The notes: generated by a model not told the origin, from the letters alone. A DNA stretch of 64,000 nucleotides from Streptomyces sp. NBC_01549 (GCF_026339955.1 NZ_JAPEPW010000004.1:124001-188000); one strand, 5' to 3'; numbered from the stretch's first letter, positions 27,045-37,247 are shown. Program-made: numbers and translations.

Positions 27045-28606
27045 CGACTTCCGTCCCTGCTCAGGCTTCCCGCACCGCGGCCCCCGGCGGCGGCCGGTCC
27101 CGCTGGCTCGGCCTGCTGGTGGTCTGCCTCGGCGTCATGATGGCCTTCGTTGACGTCACCTCCACCATCTCCGCCCTGGGCGACATCCAGGGCGACCTCC
27201 ACGTCACCGCCAGCACGCTGGTATGGATCACTAGTGCGTACAGCCTCGCTGTCGTCAGCTTCGTGATGTCCGCCGGAACCTTCGGCGACCTCGTGGGGCG
27301 TCGGCGCGTGTTCAGCCTCGGTGCCGCCGTCTTCCTGGCCGGCAGCGTGCTCGCCGTCTTCGCCGACAGCGCCAGCATGCTCATCACCGCCCAGGCGATC
27401 GCGGGTCTCGGCGGCTCGGCCGTACTGCCGACGAGCCTGGCGATCGTCAGTGCCACCTTCACCGACCCGCACGAGCGCACGGCCGCGATCGGCATCTGGG
27501 CCGCGTGCTCCGGAGTGGGCCTGGCCATCGGCCCGATCCTCGCCGGTGCCCTGCTCGAACACTTCTCCTGGCACGCCGTCTACATCGCCAACCTCGTCAT
27601 CGCCGGCACGGCCCTCCTCCTCGCCCCAGCCTTCGTGACCGAATCCAGACATCCCACACGCCGGCTCGATCTCGCGGGCCTCGTCCTGGGCACGGTGATG
27701 ACGGCCTCGGCCACCTACGCGATCATTCAGGGCGGCGCCACGGGATACACCAAGCCGCCGATCATCACCATGTACGTGGTCTTCGCCGTGTCCCTGTTCC
27801 TGTTCGTACGCGTCGAACTCCGTCACCCCGACCCCATGCTGGACCTGCGGCTCTTCCGGAGCGCCTCCTTCTCGGCCGTGATGGGCGTTGCCGCCGTCAG
27901 CGTCTTCGGACTGGTCGGTGTCGCCCTGCTCAGCGTGCTCTACATGGAACGTGTGGGACACACCAGCCCCGTCGATGTCGGCGTGCGGCTGCTGCCGCTG
28001 TTCGGGACGTTTCTCCTGGTCACTGTGGTGGCCGCCCGGGTGTTGGTGCACCGGGTCGGCCTCACGGTCCTGATCACGGCGGGCCTGGTCCTCATCGGAG
28101 CCGGCTCTCTCGGGCTGCTCGCGACGGATGCCTCGGGAGGGTACGGGGCGGTGTGGCCCGGGCTGCTCGTGGCGGGCGTCGGAGCGGGCCTGCTCACCGC
28201 GCCTTCGACGGCAGCCGCGGTCAACAGCGTCCCGCCGCAGCAGCAGGGCATGGCATCAGCAGCGGTGAACATGGCCCGTCAGCTGGGCACGGTGCTCGGC
28301 CCCAGCGTGCTCGGAACGATCGTCACCAGTCGCTTCCCCCGCAACCTGAACGACCGTCTCGTCGAGGCAGGCATCCCCTCGCGGCAGGCGGAAGGCATTG
28401 TGGAGGGCGTGTCACATGGCGGCAGCGGGACGGGCATGCCCGCGTCCCTCGCCCGCGTGGTGGGAGCGGCAGTACCGAGGGCGTTCACCGACGCCGTGCA
28501 CCTGGGAAACCTGATCGGCGGCGTCGTACTGATCGCCATGGCCGTGCCCGCGGCACTGTTCGTCCGGCAGAAGGTTCACGGTCCTCGGACATCCACCGAA
28601 GCGTAA
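27041..28606 (+). CDS. MFS efflux transporter, DHA2 type
   Basis: A 521-residue, fourteen-helix transporter. Motifs include DVTSTISALGDIQGDLHV (helix 1), GTFGDLVGRRRVFSLG (motif A) and SGVGLAIGPILAGALLEHFS (motif C). It starts at ATG 27041 in an ATGA overlap with the MFS remnant and is followed by a hairpin at 28623. Expression should come from promoter repeat B. Substrate is unknown. Confidence 0.85.
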   Translation: MTTSVPAQASRTAAPGGGRSRWLGLLVVCLGVMMAFVDVTSTISALGDIQGDLHVTASTLVWITSAYSLAVVSFVMSAGTFGDLVGRRRVFSLGAAVFLAGSVLAVFADSASMLITAQAIAGLGGSAVLPTSLAIVSATFTDPHERTAAIGIWAACSGVGLAIGPILAGALLEHFSWHAVYIANLVIAGTALLLAPAFVTESRHPTRRLDLAGLVLGTVMTASATYAIIQGGATGYTKPPIITMYVVFAVSLFLFVRVELRHPDPMLDLRLFRSASFSAVMGVAAVSVFGLVGVALLSVLYMERVGHTSPVDVGVRLLPLFGTFLLVTVVAARVLVHRVGLTVLITAGLVLIGAGSLGLLATDASGGYGAVWPGLLVAGVGAGLLTAPSTAAAVNSVPPQQQGMASAAVNMARQLGTVLGPSVLGTIVTSRFPRNLNDRLVEAGIPSRQAEGIVEGVSHGGSGTGMPASLARVVGAAVPRAFTDAVHLGNLIGGVVLIAMAVPAALFVRQKVHGPRTSTEA

Positions 28607-28622
28607 GAGGTACGCCGAGCAG

Positions 28623-28658
28623 CCGGTGTTGATCGCCGAACACAACCGTCAACACCGG
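28623..28658 (+). terminator. Hairpin terminator after the MFS gene
   Basis: CCGGTGTTGA at 28623-28632 pairs perfectly with TCAACACCGG at 28649-28658 across a 16-base loop, 17 bp past the pump stop. No U-run follows, as is usual in streptomycetes. Confidence 0.6.
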
Positions 28659-28775
28659 CACCGCCCGATGGAAGCGAGGGTAATGTTGTGCTGGCGGTTC
28701 CGTCAGCACACGTTCGTTCTGCGTGGCGAGGGTCGAAAGGCCGACGCGATGCCTTTCCTTCTGAACACCGACGAG

Positions 28776-29641
28776 GGCACTGTCACGTTTGGCTGACCGG
28801 ATGGGATGATCTTCTGGTTGATCATGGTGGAGGGGGGTTGTCCGTGGGTAGCGCGCCGCCGTCGTACAAGGGGCACCGGTACCCGGCGGAAATCATCGCC
28901 CACTGCGTGTGGCTCTACCACCGCTTCCCGCTCAGCTTCCGCGAGGTCGAGGAGCTGATGCTCGAGCGCGGTGTCGTCGTCTCGTATGAGACGGTCCGGC
29001 GATGGTGCGTCAAGTTCGGGCAGGGCTACGCAGGCGCGCTGCGCCACCGCCGGCCCCGGCCTGGCGACAAGTGGCACCTGGACGAGGTCTTCATCAAGAT
29101 CAACGGGGAGCTGAAGTACCTGTGGCGGGCCGTCGACCAGGACGGCAACGTCCTCGACATCCTTGTCCAGAACCGTCGCAACAAGGCCGCGGCTCGACGT
29201 TTCTTCCGTCGTCTGATGAAGAGGACCCGGGCGGTGCCGCGGGTGATCGTCACCGACAGGCTGCGTTCCTACGGCGCGGCCCACCGCGAGGGCATGCCCT
29301 CGGTCGAACACCGCTCACACAAGGGTCTGAACAACCGGGCGGAGAACAGTCATCAGCCCACCAGGCAGCGTGAACAGGCGATGAAAGGCTTCCGTAGTGT
29401 GGGCGCAGCGCAGCGGTTTCTGTCCGCGTTCAGCGGCATCTCACCGCACTTCCGGCCCCGCCGCCATCTGATGACAGCCTCCGACTACCGATCCGAAATG
29501 ACCATCCGCTTCGCGATCTGGGACCAGGTCACCGGCATCGCGGGCCTGCCCGCCGAAGCCTGAGCACCGACCCGAGACCCGACCTCCGCCACGCCCCGAC
29601 ACGACGTCAGAAACCCACGCACTTAACAACGTGACAGCGCC
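28776..29641 (+). mobile_element. IS6-family element, copy 3, complete
   Basis: 866 bp from GGCACTGTCACGTTTGGCTGA to AACAACGTGACAGCGCC, with inverted ends like the other copies. Flanking octamers (CCGACGAG left, TGATCGGC right) differ, so there is no target duplication. The left flank is the first codons of an unidentified gene (MPFLLNTDE), the right flank a carbohydrate-kinase piece, which means DNA has been lost or exchanged around the insertion. Confidence 0.85.
28844..29563 (+). CDS. IS6-family transposase
   Basis: 239 residues from GTG 28844 (an in-frame TTG lies six bases earlier); a purine-rich AGGGGGG precedes it. The domain order is complete: N-terminal YKGHRYPAEIIAHCVWLYHR, helix-turn-helix SYETVRRWCVKFGQGY, then the DDE core WHLDEVFIKINGE, VTDRLRSYGAAH and NRAENSHQPTRQRE. 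It is one of two intact IS6 transposases here and could supply function in trans to the frameshifted copies. Confidence 0.9.
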   Translation: MGSAPPSYKGHRYPAEIIAHCVWLYHRFPLSFREVEELMLERGVVVSYETVRRWCVKFGQGYAGALRHRRPRPGDKWHLDEVFIKINGELKYLWRAVDQDGNVLDILVQNRRNKAAARRFFRRLMKRTRAVPRVIVTDRLRSYGAAHREGMPSVEHRSHKGLNNRAENSHQPTRQREQAMKGFRSVGAAQRFLSAFSGISPHFRPRRHLMTASDYRSEMTIRFAIWDQVTGIAGLPAEA

Positions 29642-29866
29642 TGATCGGCGTCCCGGCCGGGACGCCCGCGGCGGGCGTGCTCATCCGGCCGGTCTCCTCG
29701 CCCGACCAGCGCAGCGGGGGAGTTCGATGCCGGGTGCGATGTGCTCGGCCCACTCGGGGATCCAGCGCTGCTCGTGGATGTCGAACAGCGGGGTGCACTG
29801 GCTGGCGGAATGCAGGTCCAGCACGTAGGCGCCGGTCAGCCGGTGGGCGAGCCACGAGGCAGGCAT
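29642..29866 (-). pseudogene. FGGY carbohydrate kinase, internal fragment, frameshifted
   Basis: ASWLAHRLTGAYVLDLHSAS and QCTPLFDIHEQRWIPEWAEH match the internal part of xylulokinase-like FGGY kinases. After IAPGIELP the match moves to another frame (LRWSGEETGRMSTPAAGVPA then GTPI). Both ends are cut, by IS6 at 29641 and by a DUF488 piece upstream. Confidence 0.6.
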
Positions 29867-29879
29867 GAGGAGGCGGCGG

Positions 29880-30058
29880 GCGCGTGCCCGAAGCGCTCCT
29901 GGTCGTGGTGGTGCCAGTGGCGCAGGTCCGCCGACGGCGCCACGTCGCGGAGCCATTCGTCCAGGTGGGCCCGTTCTTTGCTCATTCCGCGGGGCCACAG
30001 GCGGTCCACGAGCACTCGCTTGCCGTTCCGCGACGAGGTGTCCTCATAGATCCTCTGA
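29880..30058 (-). pseudogene. DUF488 family protein, fragment
   Basis: Minus-strand frame RIYEDTSSRNGKRVLVDRLW then PRGMSKERAHLDEWLRDVAP reads as the N-terminal core of DUF488 (VLVDRLWPRGxSKE). It lacks an initiation codon and is fused directly to the kinase fragment. Function unknown; broken. Confidence 0.65.
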
Positions 30059-30070
30059 CAACTGGGAACG

Positions 30071-30111
30071 CCGCGTGGGCGGGGCCGCCGGCTGCGGTCC
30101 CACCCACGCGG
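30071..30111 (-). terminator. Terminator of the first S8 peptidase
   Basis: CCGCGTGGG at 30071-30079 pairs with CCCACGCGG at 30103-30111, with further GC pairing inside. It lies 33 bp past the peptidase stop. Confidence 0.6.
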
Positions 30112-30143
30112 TGCTGTCCCAGGTGACCTCCCGGGGTGTGACG

Positions 30144-33100
30144 TCAGCGCAGGCCGAAGGCCCGGGTGATCGTCTGCGAGACGGTGTTGCCCGCGCTGTC
30201 CCGGGCGCCGACCCGGAGGGTGACGAAGTCGGCGGACCGCGGCGCGCGCAGGTTCGTCCGCCATCCGTCGTCGCACCGGCTCAGGTCGGTCCGCTGCCAG
30301 GTCGCACCGTCGTCGTACGACACCTCGACGGTCGGCTTCCCGATGGTGGCGGTGGTGCCCGGCAGGTGCGAGGCGGTCACCGTCAGGCCAGCGTGCCGGT
30401 CGGCACGGCCGGACTTGTCGGTGTCCACGCCGTAGTCGAGCTGGATGAGCGGCAGGGACACCGCCGCATCGCTGCCGGTGACCGCGGAGGTGAAGTCCCA
30501 CTCGGTCAGCGTGTGCGTCGAGTACGGGTTGGCCCAGGTGCCGCGGTCGTTGTCGAGGACCAGCCGGTAGGGCAGGCGCTCGGCGCCGAGGCCGGGAACC
30601 TGCAGGTACTCGGCGTTGCCCCAGTCGAGCTGCTGGTCGCCCTGGTAGAGCGACATCCAGTCCTTGACGTCGAAGTTCGCGCCGGCCTCGCCGACGTGAC
30701 CGGAGCCCGAGTCACCCCAGCCGGGCGCGGTGATGTACATCGTGTCGAGGTAGCGCACCGGCTGGTAGTTGACCGGGCCCATGCGGGGCCGCTGGATCGG
30801 GCCGAACCAGCTGACCTTGCCGGTCTTGCGCGCCGGGTAGTTCAGCGGGTCGATCGAGTGCTGCCCGGTCTCGCCCTGGATGAAGGCGTCGTCCAGCCAC
30901 GTGGTGCCGGCGGTGACCCAGTCGGTGCGCTCGCCCTGGGCGGGCGCGGTGAGCTGGTTGCCGACGGCCCAGCCGCGCCAGACGTCCGGACGGAACTCCA
31001 TCGCCTTGCCCTGCCGGTAGTTCCGGAAGGAGACGTTCACCCGGCCGAGGTCCTTGGACTCCTCACGCCAGGTCGGGTCCGCCGGAACGGCGCCCGTCCA
31101 GTGGTGCACGACGTCGTAGACGTAGTCGGTCGTGGGGTGCGAGGTGACCTTCAGCGAGACCGCGCCGTGCCGGAGTTGGCCGAGCAGGTCGGCGCCCTGG
31201 TCGGCGTTGAGCGTCGCCACCGTCACCGGGGCCGGGCTCTCCGGGCTCCAGGGGTTCTCGTCCCAGGGCTGCAGGCGGCCGACGCCGTCGTTGACGACCA
31301 GCAGCAGCCGGGCGCCGGCGGCCGCGGCGGCCTCCGCCTGGGCCTTGATCCCTTCCGTGCCGGCGCCGCGCACCACGACGGCCTTGCCGCGCACGTTCTG
31401 CCGCGCGAGCTCCTCGGCCGTGCCGTCACCGGCGAAGACCGCCGTCAGGTTCCGGGTACCGGCGGGCAGCGGCGTGGCCGCGCGCTTGACCAGCGGGTCG
31501 TTGAAGGTCGTCGACTTCGTGCTCACGGTCAGCGCGGGCTGCTCGAGGCGGAAGCGGGCGCCGGTCTCGAACTCGCCGTCGGTGACCTTCTTGCCGGTCG
31601 GGAGCGCCCAGATGCTGTCGTACGACGGGTCCGGCAGCATCGACGTCTCCACCAGGCTGTCGGTGAAGGACCGGTGGGCGTCCAGGCGCGGCGCGACGGC
31701 GGTGGTCTGCTGCGGCACGCGCGCCAGGATCCGGCGTGCCTTGCGGCCGTCCAGGGTGACGGTGCGGTCCTGGTCCAGCTTCACGTCGTTGAAGGCGAGC
31801 AGCACCATGCCGCGCGAGCGCGGGCCTTCGGCGCCCTCCACGTCACCGGTGAGCCAGCCGCTGTAGCTGCCGACGGGCAGCCGCGCCGTGCCGGTGCCGG
31901 ACGCGTCGAGGTCCATCACCGTGAAGAGGTGCTCGGCGGTCAGGACGACCCGGCCCTCCAGCGGCTTGCCCGAACGGTCCTTGGCGACCACGGTCAGATT
32001 CTGCCGCTGGCCCTCGCGGGCCGCGCCGATCAGGGTCCGGGCGCGGACCGCTCCGCTGCCGTCCGTACCGATGATCATGGCGCTGACCGACTGGTCGCCG
32101 CCCAGCTTGTCCAGATCCGCCGTCAGGGTGACCGTGGCGGTGCCGTGGGCGGGCACGGTGACGTGGTCGGCGGAGAGGCTGAACAACCCTGCCGGAACGG
32201 TGCCGTTGACCGCCAGGTTGAGGTTGGCCGGTGCGTCGCCGACGTTGGTGTACGTCACCGTCTGGACGTCGGTCTGCCCCGGCTTCGGCGGCCACGTGTG
32301 GAAGCCGGAGTAGGCGCTCGTGGTGGCGAAGACCGTGGTGTGCACGGCCGCCAGCGCGTCGAGTCGGCCGGCGCCCGCCTGGTACGGGGTGTACGCCGGG
32401 GTTGCCTTGGCGCTGCTGACCAGCGCCTCCTTGAGCTGGGTGCCCGTCCAGTCGGGGTGCTCCGAGGCGAGGAGCGCGGCGGCACCGGCGACGTGCGGCG
32501 TCGCCATCGACGTGCCGCTCATCGTGGTGTAGTAGCCGGAGCCACGCTTGTAGTGCGAGCGCGCCGCGACGATGTCGACGCCGGGCGCGGTGATCTCCGG
32601 CTTCAGCCCGCCGTCGCCGTCACGCGGGCCCTGGCTGGAGAAGTCGGCGAGCGTGTCGGTGGAGTCGACGGCGCCGACGGTCAGCGCGGAGTCTGCGGCA
32701 CCGGGGCTGCTGATGGAGTGCGGGCCGCCGTTGCCCGCCGCGATCACGAACAACGCGCCCGTGTCGTGGCTGAGTTCGTCGACGGCCTGGCTCATCGGGT
32801 CGGTCTTGTCACCGCCGCCGCCCAGGCTCATGCTGATGATCCTGGCCTTCTGGTCGCGGGCGGCCCACTCCATGCCCGCGATGATCCAGGATTCCTGGCC
32901 GCTGCCCTCGGAGTTGAGCACCTTGCCGACGGCCAGCCGGGCGCCGGAGGCGACACCCCGCTCCTTGCCGTCGGAGGCACTGCCCGTGCCGACGATGGTC
33001 GAGGCGACGTGCGTGCCGTGGCCGTTGTAGTCGGCGATGTCGTCCTCGCCGGGGACGAAGCTGGCGCTGTCGGACACCTGCCCGACCATGTCCGGGTGTT

Positions 33101-33857
33101 CGGTGTCCGCGCCGCTGTCGAGCATCGCGACCTTCACGCCCTGGCCGGTGTCGCCCTCCGCCCATACCTTCTGCGCGCCGATCTGGGCGGTGGAGTCGGC
33201 CAGGTCGGCCTTCACCTTGCCGTCGAGCCACACGTTGGCGACGCCGCCCGCGAAGGACGGCTTCGCCGACCGGGCCGCCGCGCCGGAACCCCCGGTGAGC
33301 GAGGACCAGAACTCCGGTGCCTGCTTGTGGTTCTGCGCGAGGGCCGCGCCCTGGATGCTGTCCAGGCGGCGGACGTTGGTCGAGCCGGCCATCTTCGTCC
33401 GGGTGCGGGCCTTGGCGGCGGCTCCGGTGTAGCGCACGATCAGCGGCAGCCGGGAGCTGTGCGCGTCGTCATAGCCCTCGGTGATCAGCCGCGTCACGTT
33501 GAAGAGCTGCTTGTCGAGTTTGCCGGCGCTCACGTACGGCAGGGCGGCGTCGGGGTAGACATAGGTGGCGCCGTCCACGACAGCGCGGTGGAAGCCGGTG
33601 GTGGCTCCGCTCGCGGCCTGGAAGGAGCGCACGACGGTGCCGTCGGCGGCGGTCCCGATGGTGACCTTGTCACCCGTGATCAGGGTGACGGTGTGCGTGC
33701 CGGCATCGCCGGGGGTTTGGTGTCCGGCGTCGTTGTGCGACACCTCACCGGCGGAGTACGCGGACACAGCGGCAGTCGCGGGTATGACGCCGAGTGTTAG
33801 CGCGGCCGCCACGGCGAGGGCGATCGGCCCGGGCCGGGGGATGGAAACCTTGGGCAA
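30144..33857 (-). CDS. Large secreted S8 (subtilisin-like) serine peptidase with PA insert
   Basis: 1237 residues. A signal peptide (MPKVSIPRPGPIALAVAAAL then TLGVIPATAAVSA) is followed by a propeptide with VTLITGDKVTI, common in Streptomyces S8 enzymes. The catalytic triad is visible: Asp near 246 (VAMLDSGAD), His near 281 (NGHGTHVAS) and Ser near 447 (SGTSMATPHVAG). Beyond it are beta-sandwich repeats, a PA-like segment (RNVRGKAVVVRGAGTEGIKA) and a C-terminal fibronectin-like domain. It is exported and degrades external protein. It is full length and monocistronic. A paralogue lies at 42199-45576 and a piece of a third at the right edge. Confidence 0.9.
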   Translation of the reverse strand: MPKVSIPRPGPIALAVAAALTLGVIPATAAVSAYSAGEVSHNDAGHQTPGDAGTHTVTLITGDKVTIGTAADGTVVRSFQAASGATTGFHRAVVDGATYVYPDAALPYVSAGKLDKQLFNVTRLITEGYDDAHSSRLPLIVRYTGAAAKARTRTKMAGSTNVRRLDSIQGAALAQNHKQAPEFWSSLTGGSGAAARSAKPSFAGGVANVWLDGKVKADLADSTAQIGAQKVWAEGDTGQGVKVAMLDSGADTEHPDMVGQVSDSASFVPGEDDIADYNGHGTHVASTIVGTGSASDGKERGVASGARLAVGKVLNSEGSGQESWIIAGMEWAARDQKARIISMSLGGGGDKTDPMSQAVDELSHDTGALFVIAAGNGGPHSISSPGAADSALTVGAVDSTDTLADFSSQGPRDGDGGLKPEITAPGVDIVAARSHYKRGSGYYTTMSGTSMATPHVAGAAALLASEHPDWTGTQLKEALVSSAKATPAYTPYQAGAGRLDALAAVHTTVFATTSAYSGFHTWPPKPGQTDVQTVTYTNVGDAPANLNLAVNGTVPAGLFSLSADHVTVPAHGTATVTLTADLDKLGGDQSVSAMIIGTDGSGAVRARTLIGAAREGQRQNLTVVAKDRSGKPLEGRVVLTAEHLFTVMDLDASGTGTARLPVGSYSGWLTGDVEGAEGPRSRGMVLLAFNDVKLDQDRTVTLDGRKARRILARVPQQTTAVAPRLDAHRSFTDSLVETSMLPDPSYDSIWALPTGKKVTDGEFETGARFRLEQPALTVSTKSTTFNDPLVKRAATPLPAGTRNLTAVFAGDGTAEELARQNVRGKAVVVRGAGTEGIKAQAEAAAAAGARLLLVVNDGVGRLQPWDENPWSPESPAPVTVATLNADQGADLLGQLRHGAVSLKVTSHPTTDYVYDVVHHWTGAVPADPTWREESKDLGRVNVSFRNYRQGKAMEFRPDVWRGWAVGNQLTAPAQGERTDWVTAGTTWLDDAFIQGETGQHSIDPLNYPARKTGKVSWFGPIQRPRMGPVNYQPVRYLDTMYITAPGWGDSGSGHVGEAGANFDVKDWMSLYQGDQQLDWGNAEYLQVPGLGAERLPYRLVLDNDRGTWANPYSTHTLTEWDFTSAVTGSDAAVSLPLIQLDYGVDTDKSGRADRHAGLTVTASHLPGTTATIGKPTVEVSYDDGATWQRTDLSRCDDGWRTNLRAPRSADFVTLRVGARDSAGNTVSQTITRAFGLR

Positions 33858-34739
33858 GGAAGACTCCTGAGACGCGACGAAGAGCGAAAGATCACTGGAT
33901 CCTCCGGCCTCCCCCGCCGTCGTTCAAGGGGCCACACATGTCGCTCTTGTGCCATGGCACAGTTACGCCGCGAGCAGACGGGGTCGTCGGCCACCGCGCG
34001 TCCGGGGGGACGGCGGCGGACCGCCCCATGAATTCGGCGTGTCGAGGGACGGAGCAACGGGCCTGTGGGGCATCCCGGTCGGCGGCTTGGCGCATGCCCT
34101 CCGCCGGGGCGGACGCCAGGTGCGGCGGGCCCGCGCTCTCACGTCATCGATGGGTGATGGGCCTTCCCGCGGGGGACCGACAGCCTCACAGCCGGTACCC
34201 ACTCGCCGTCACTCAGCGCGTGCCCTCGCCCACCCGCACTGGTTGCGTCAACTGCGGATCCCCTGGATATCCGCGACGACGTCCACGACGCCTTCCTGAC
34301 CCTCGGCTGCGCGCTCATACGCTGACCGTGCCCTTTCGTCGGCGAGTAGTGAGAGATCCTCGCCTGGTCGGAGGGCATCTTCCCGCACTTTGTTGACGGT
34401 CCCAGAGCTCGTAACACGATCTTGGCGATGTGGTCGTGGCATCGCGCTTTGCCGTCAGGCTTCGAGGTCTCGGGCGGCCTCCTCACGTTCGCACACGGTT
34501 GCCGCCGTCTGGTTGCCGGGCTCGGCACGGTCGGGGGGTTCGCGCAATTCCACACGGCATCGACCCGGGCAGGGAGCGGGTATCTGTCGAATCCGTGTCG
34601 AAGTCCGCTTACCGGGACGCCCAGTTGCGGAATCGGCGCAGTTTTCAACCTGTGGACGATGCTCTACTCGCAACGCGCCTTCTATGGGCGTGCAGATCTT
34701 TAACTCGTGGCTTTCTGCTCGGTGGTTCGTTGGTCTGGC
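33858..34739. other. Upstream region of the peptidase; no gene recognised
   Basis: The first ~100 bp must hold the peptidase promoter. The rest is open in several frames without convincing homology. A minus-strand piece at 34248-34400 (EDALRPGEDLSLLADERARS then AYERAAEGQEGVVDVVADIQ) has gene-like composition but no start. The last 200-300 bp are probably the left end of the ISAzo13 element. Confidence 0.4.
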
Positions 34740-35217
34740 ATGAGCGGGTTGGAAGAGCAACGGGCCGTGCTGGCAGCCAAGTTCGGGGCGATTCTGCCGC
34801 GCCTCGACGAGCGGCAGCGTCGCCTGCTGATAGGGGCGGAAGCCCAATCCCTCGGCCACGGCGGGATCAGAGCAGTCGCCCGTGCCGCCGGTGCCCGTGA
34901 GGCCACGGTGTCTGTCGGTGTGCGGGAACTCGACTCCGGAGAGGCTCCGTTGGGACGGGTCCGTCGGCCCGGCGGAGGCCGCAAACGTGTCGCCGACCTG
35001 AATCCGGCCGTCCGCAAGGCGCTTCTCACGCTGGTCGAGCCCGACGTCCGCGGAGACCCCATGTCGCCGCTGCGCTGGACCACCAAATCCACCCGCAAGC
35101 TCGCCGAGCAGCTCACCCGGCAGGGCCACCGGATCTGCGCGGACACGGTGGGCGACCTTCTGCGCGAGGAGGGCTTCAGCCTGCAGAGCAACGCCAAGAC
35201 CCTGGAAGGCAGCCAAC
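34740..35217 (+). pseudogene. ISAzo13-family transposase, N-terminal fragment
   Basis: About 159 residues from ATG 34740: SGLEEQRAVLAAKFGAILPR, GIRAVARAAGAREATVSVGV and DPMSPLRWTTKSTRKLAEQL are characteristic of ISAzo13 transposases. The frame leaves the family after TLEGSQH at about 35217; the catalytic two thirds are missing. Confidence 0.75.
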
Positions 35218-35325
35218 ACATGGTCACTTCCGAGACCCGGTCGTCCGCCACGATCTCCGTCGCGTGAGCGGAGCGAGGCTGCCGAGGGGCGGCATCTCCA
35301 GGCGGAACTGCTGGCCCGCCCAGCG

Positions 35326-36546
35326 CTACGGCGAGGGGGGCCGCTGCGGGGAGCGGAGCACGAGCAGGGTGATCTCGCTGGGGGCGAAGACGCGGAACGG
35401 CGGGCCCCAGAAGCCGGTGCCGCGGCTGGTGTAGAGGAGGGTGCGGGTGCCGTGGCGGCTGAGGCCGGCGAGGGCGGGCTGGTCGATGCGGACCAGGTGG
35501 TGGAAGGGCCAGATCTGGCCGCCGTGGGTGTGGCCGGAGAGTTGGAGGTCGATGCCGTCGGCTGCCGCCCTGTCGACGAACTTGGGCTGGTGGGCCAGGA
35601 GCAGGACGGGGTGGTCGGGGTCGGCGCCGTGCAGGGCTCCGGCGAGGTGGGCGCGGTGGCCGGCGAGGCCGGAGGATTCGGCGGTGACGTCGTCCACGCC
35701 GGCGACCACGAGGGTGTCGCCACCGCGTTCGAGCAGCAGATGGCGGTTGCGCAGCGGCTCCCAGCCCAGCTCGTCCATGAGGTCGACCCAGCCCTGGGCC
35801 TCGCTGTAGTACTCGTGGTTGCCGGTGACGTACACACGGGCCCGGGTGGCCTGCACGGTGCCGAGTGGGGCGGCCTGGGCGCGGCGGCGTTCGGCCGTGC
35901 CGTCCGCGATGTCGCCGGTGTGGCAGACCAGGTCGGCCTGCAGAGTGTTCACCGTCTCGCAGACCCGCGCCGACCAGCGGGCGCGGTCGAGCGGGCCGTA
36001 GTGGGTGTCGGTGATGAGGACGACGCGCGTGCCGTCCAACCCGGCCCCCAGGCGCGGAAGTTGCACGTCGAGGCGGCGTACCCGTGGTACCCGGCGGGCC
36101 TCGGCGTACCCCCAGGCGAGCAGCACGGCGGATACGCCGAGGACCGCCCAAGTGACGATCCGGGCCCGGTCCTGACCGTCGCCGACGCCACTCACGGTCA
36201 GGGCGAGCCGCAGCAGGACGCCGAGCACGACGGACCAGGTGAACAGGACCCAGATGGTGCCCAGCAGGGTGTCCCCGACGATCGCCGCCCAGTCCTGCTG
36301 CCGTCGGCCGTGGCCGCGCACCATCGCGAGCGGCATGCCGATCAGGCCGAGGGCGAACAGGGCGGTGCCGGCCAGAGTGACGGGGAGCGGCCAGTGCTGG
36401 CCGGCGTGCAGCAGCAGCCAGCAGGGCACGGTCCACAGCAGGACGGGGGCGATCAGGGGGAGGTAGCGCATCAGGCGGTGCAGTCGGCTCCGCTGGGTCT
36501 CGTGCGCTGCACTGTCGGCGGATCGGGTTTCGCTGGTGTCGGTCAC
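35326..36546 (-). CDS. Membrane-anchored metallophosphoesterase
   Basis: 406 residues from a GTG preceded by AAGGAGG. About four N-terminal membrane helices (residues 25-150) precede a calcineurin-like phosphoesterase domain with the metal-binding sequence ITDTHYGPLD, HTGDIADG, GNHEYY and SGHTHGGQIWPFH. The GDxxD, GNHE and GHTHGG elements are all present. Substrate unknown; this YkuE-like architecture acts at the membrane on phosphodiester or lipid substrates. It stands alone, intact, between the ISAzo13 and epimerase scraps. Confidence 0.85.
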   Translation of the reverse strand: MTDTSETRSADSAAHETQRSRLHRLMRYLPLIAPVLLWTVPCWLLLHAGQHWPLPVTLAGTALFALGLIGMPLAMVRGHGRRQQDWAAIVGDTLLGTIWVLFTWSVVLGVLLRLALTVSGVGDGQDRARIVTWAVLGVSAVLLAWGYAEARRVPRVRRLDVQLPRLGAGLDGTRVVLITDTHYGPLDRARWSARVCETVNTLQADLVCHTGDIADGTAERRRAQAAPLGTVQATRARVYVTGNHEYYSEAQGWVDLMDELGWEPLRNRHLLLERGGDTLVVAGVDDVTAESSGLAGHRAHLAGALHGADPDHPVLLLAHQPKFVDRAAADGIDLQLSGHTHGGQIWPFHHLVRIDQPALAGLSRHGTRTLLYTSRGTGFWGPPFRVFAPSEITLLVLRSPQRPPSP

Positions 36547-36667
36547 GCTTCCCCTCCTTAAGCAACCGGGCTGCCGTCGCGCACTGTATCCGGCCGTCTT
36601 CGGGCCGGACGGACGGGGTGTTCATGGTGGGCAGCCCCATGCAGCGAAGGGGTCTTTGCCGGGCGGC

Positions 36668-37102
36668 AAGACTCCGCTGCGGCGGCCGGGGTGCCGACTA
36701 CTACGGCCCCGACCCCCGGGGGGGCTGATCTCGGTCCCCGGGAACACCCTGTTCGCACGGGCGGTCGCCGGGAGGCGCATGTTCTGGCCGGACAAGCTCG
36801 ACCAACCGCACGCCCTGCACTACCTGCCGGATCTCGCGCGGGCACTCGTGGTGCTGGCCGACAGCGAGGCGTCATGGGGACGGGCGTGGAACCTGCCCTC
36901 TCCCAAGCCTCTGACCGGCCGACAGTACGCCGCCGCAGCGGCCCTCGACGGCCGCACGCGCGTGAGCGCAGTACCCAAGCTCGCCCTGCGGACCGCGTGC
37001 CTGTTCGAGACCCAGGCACGCGATGTGACGGAGATCTTCTGGCAGTTCGACCGGCCGTTCCTGATCGAAGCGAGCGCCATCGAACCCACATCGGACAGCT
37101 GA
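36668..37102 (+). pseudogene. NAD-dependent epimerase/dehydratase, C-terminal fragment, frameshifted
   Basis: GADYYGPDPRG in one frame is followed, after a shift in the G run at 36717-36724, by GLISVPGNTLFARAVAG, FWPDKLDQPHALHYLPDLAR and ALVVLADSEASWGRAWNLPS. This is the late part of an extended-SDR sugar epimerase-like protein. The nucleotide-binding N-terminus is missing. Confidence 0.6.
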
Positions 37103-37247
37103 CCCTGACGCCCCAGGCCGACGCAGTAGCCCAGAGCATGGCTGGACCCCGGAGGGAGGCCGAGAACCACCGGCATGCTGGTTAGGGCAAGGGCTAAGTG
37201 GCTTTCGTTTGCGCGGGTCCGAGCAGCTGACGTCGGGTACTGCCGTT

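Noticed and set aside
26141..28606. A single 821-residue frame joining an AraC domain to an MFS pump
   Set aside because: The fusion is accidental: the AraC part enters this frame by a frameshift, and a promoter repeat and pump remnant lie between. The pump has its own ATG at 27041.
29865..33800. A 1311-residue open frame on the plus strand
   Set aside because: It is exactly antisense to the S8 peptidase; very high third-position GC on the minus strand opens this frame. No homology is visible.
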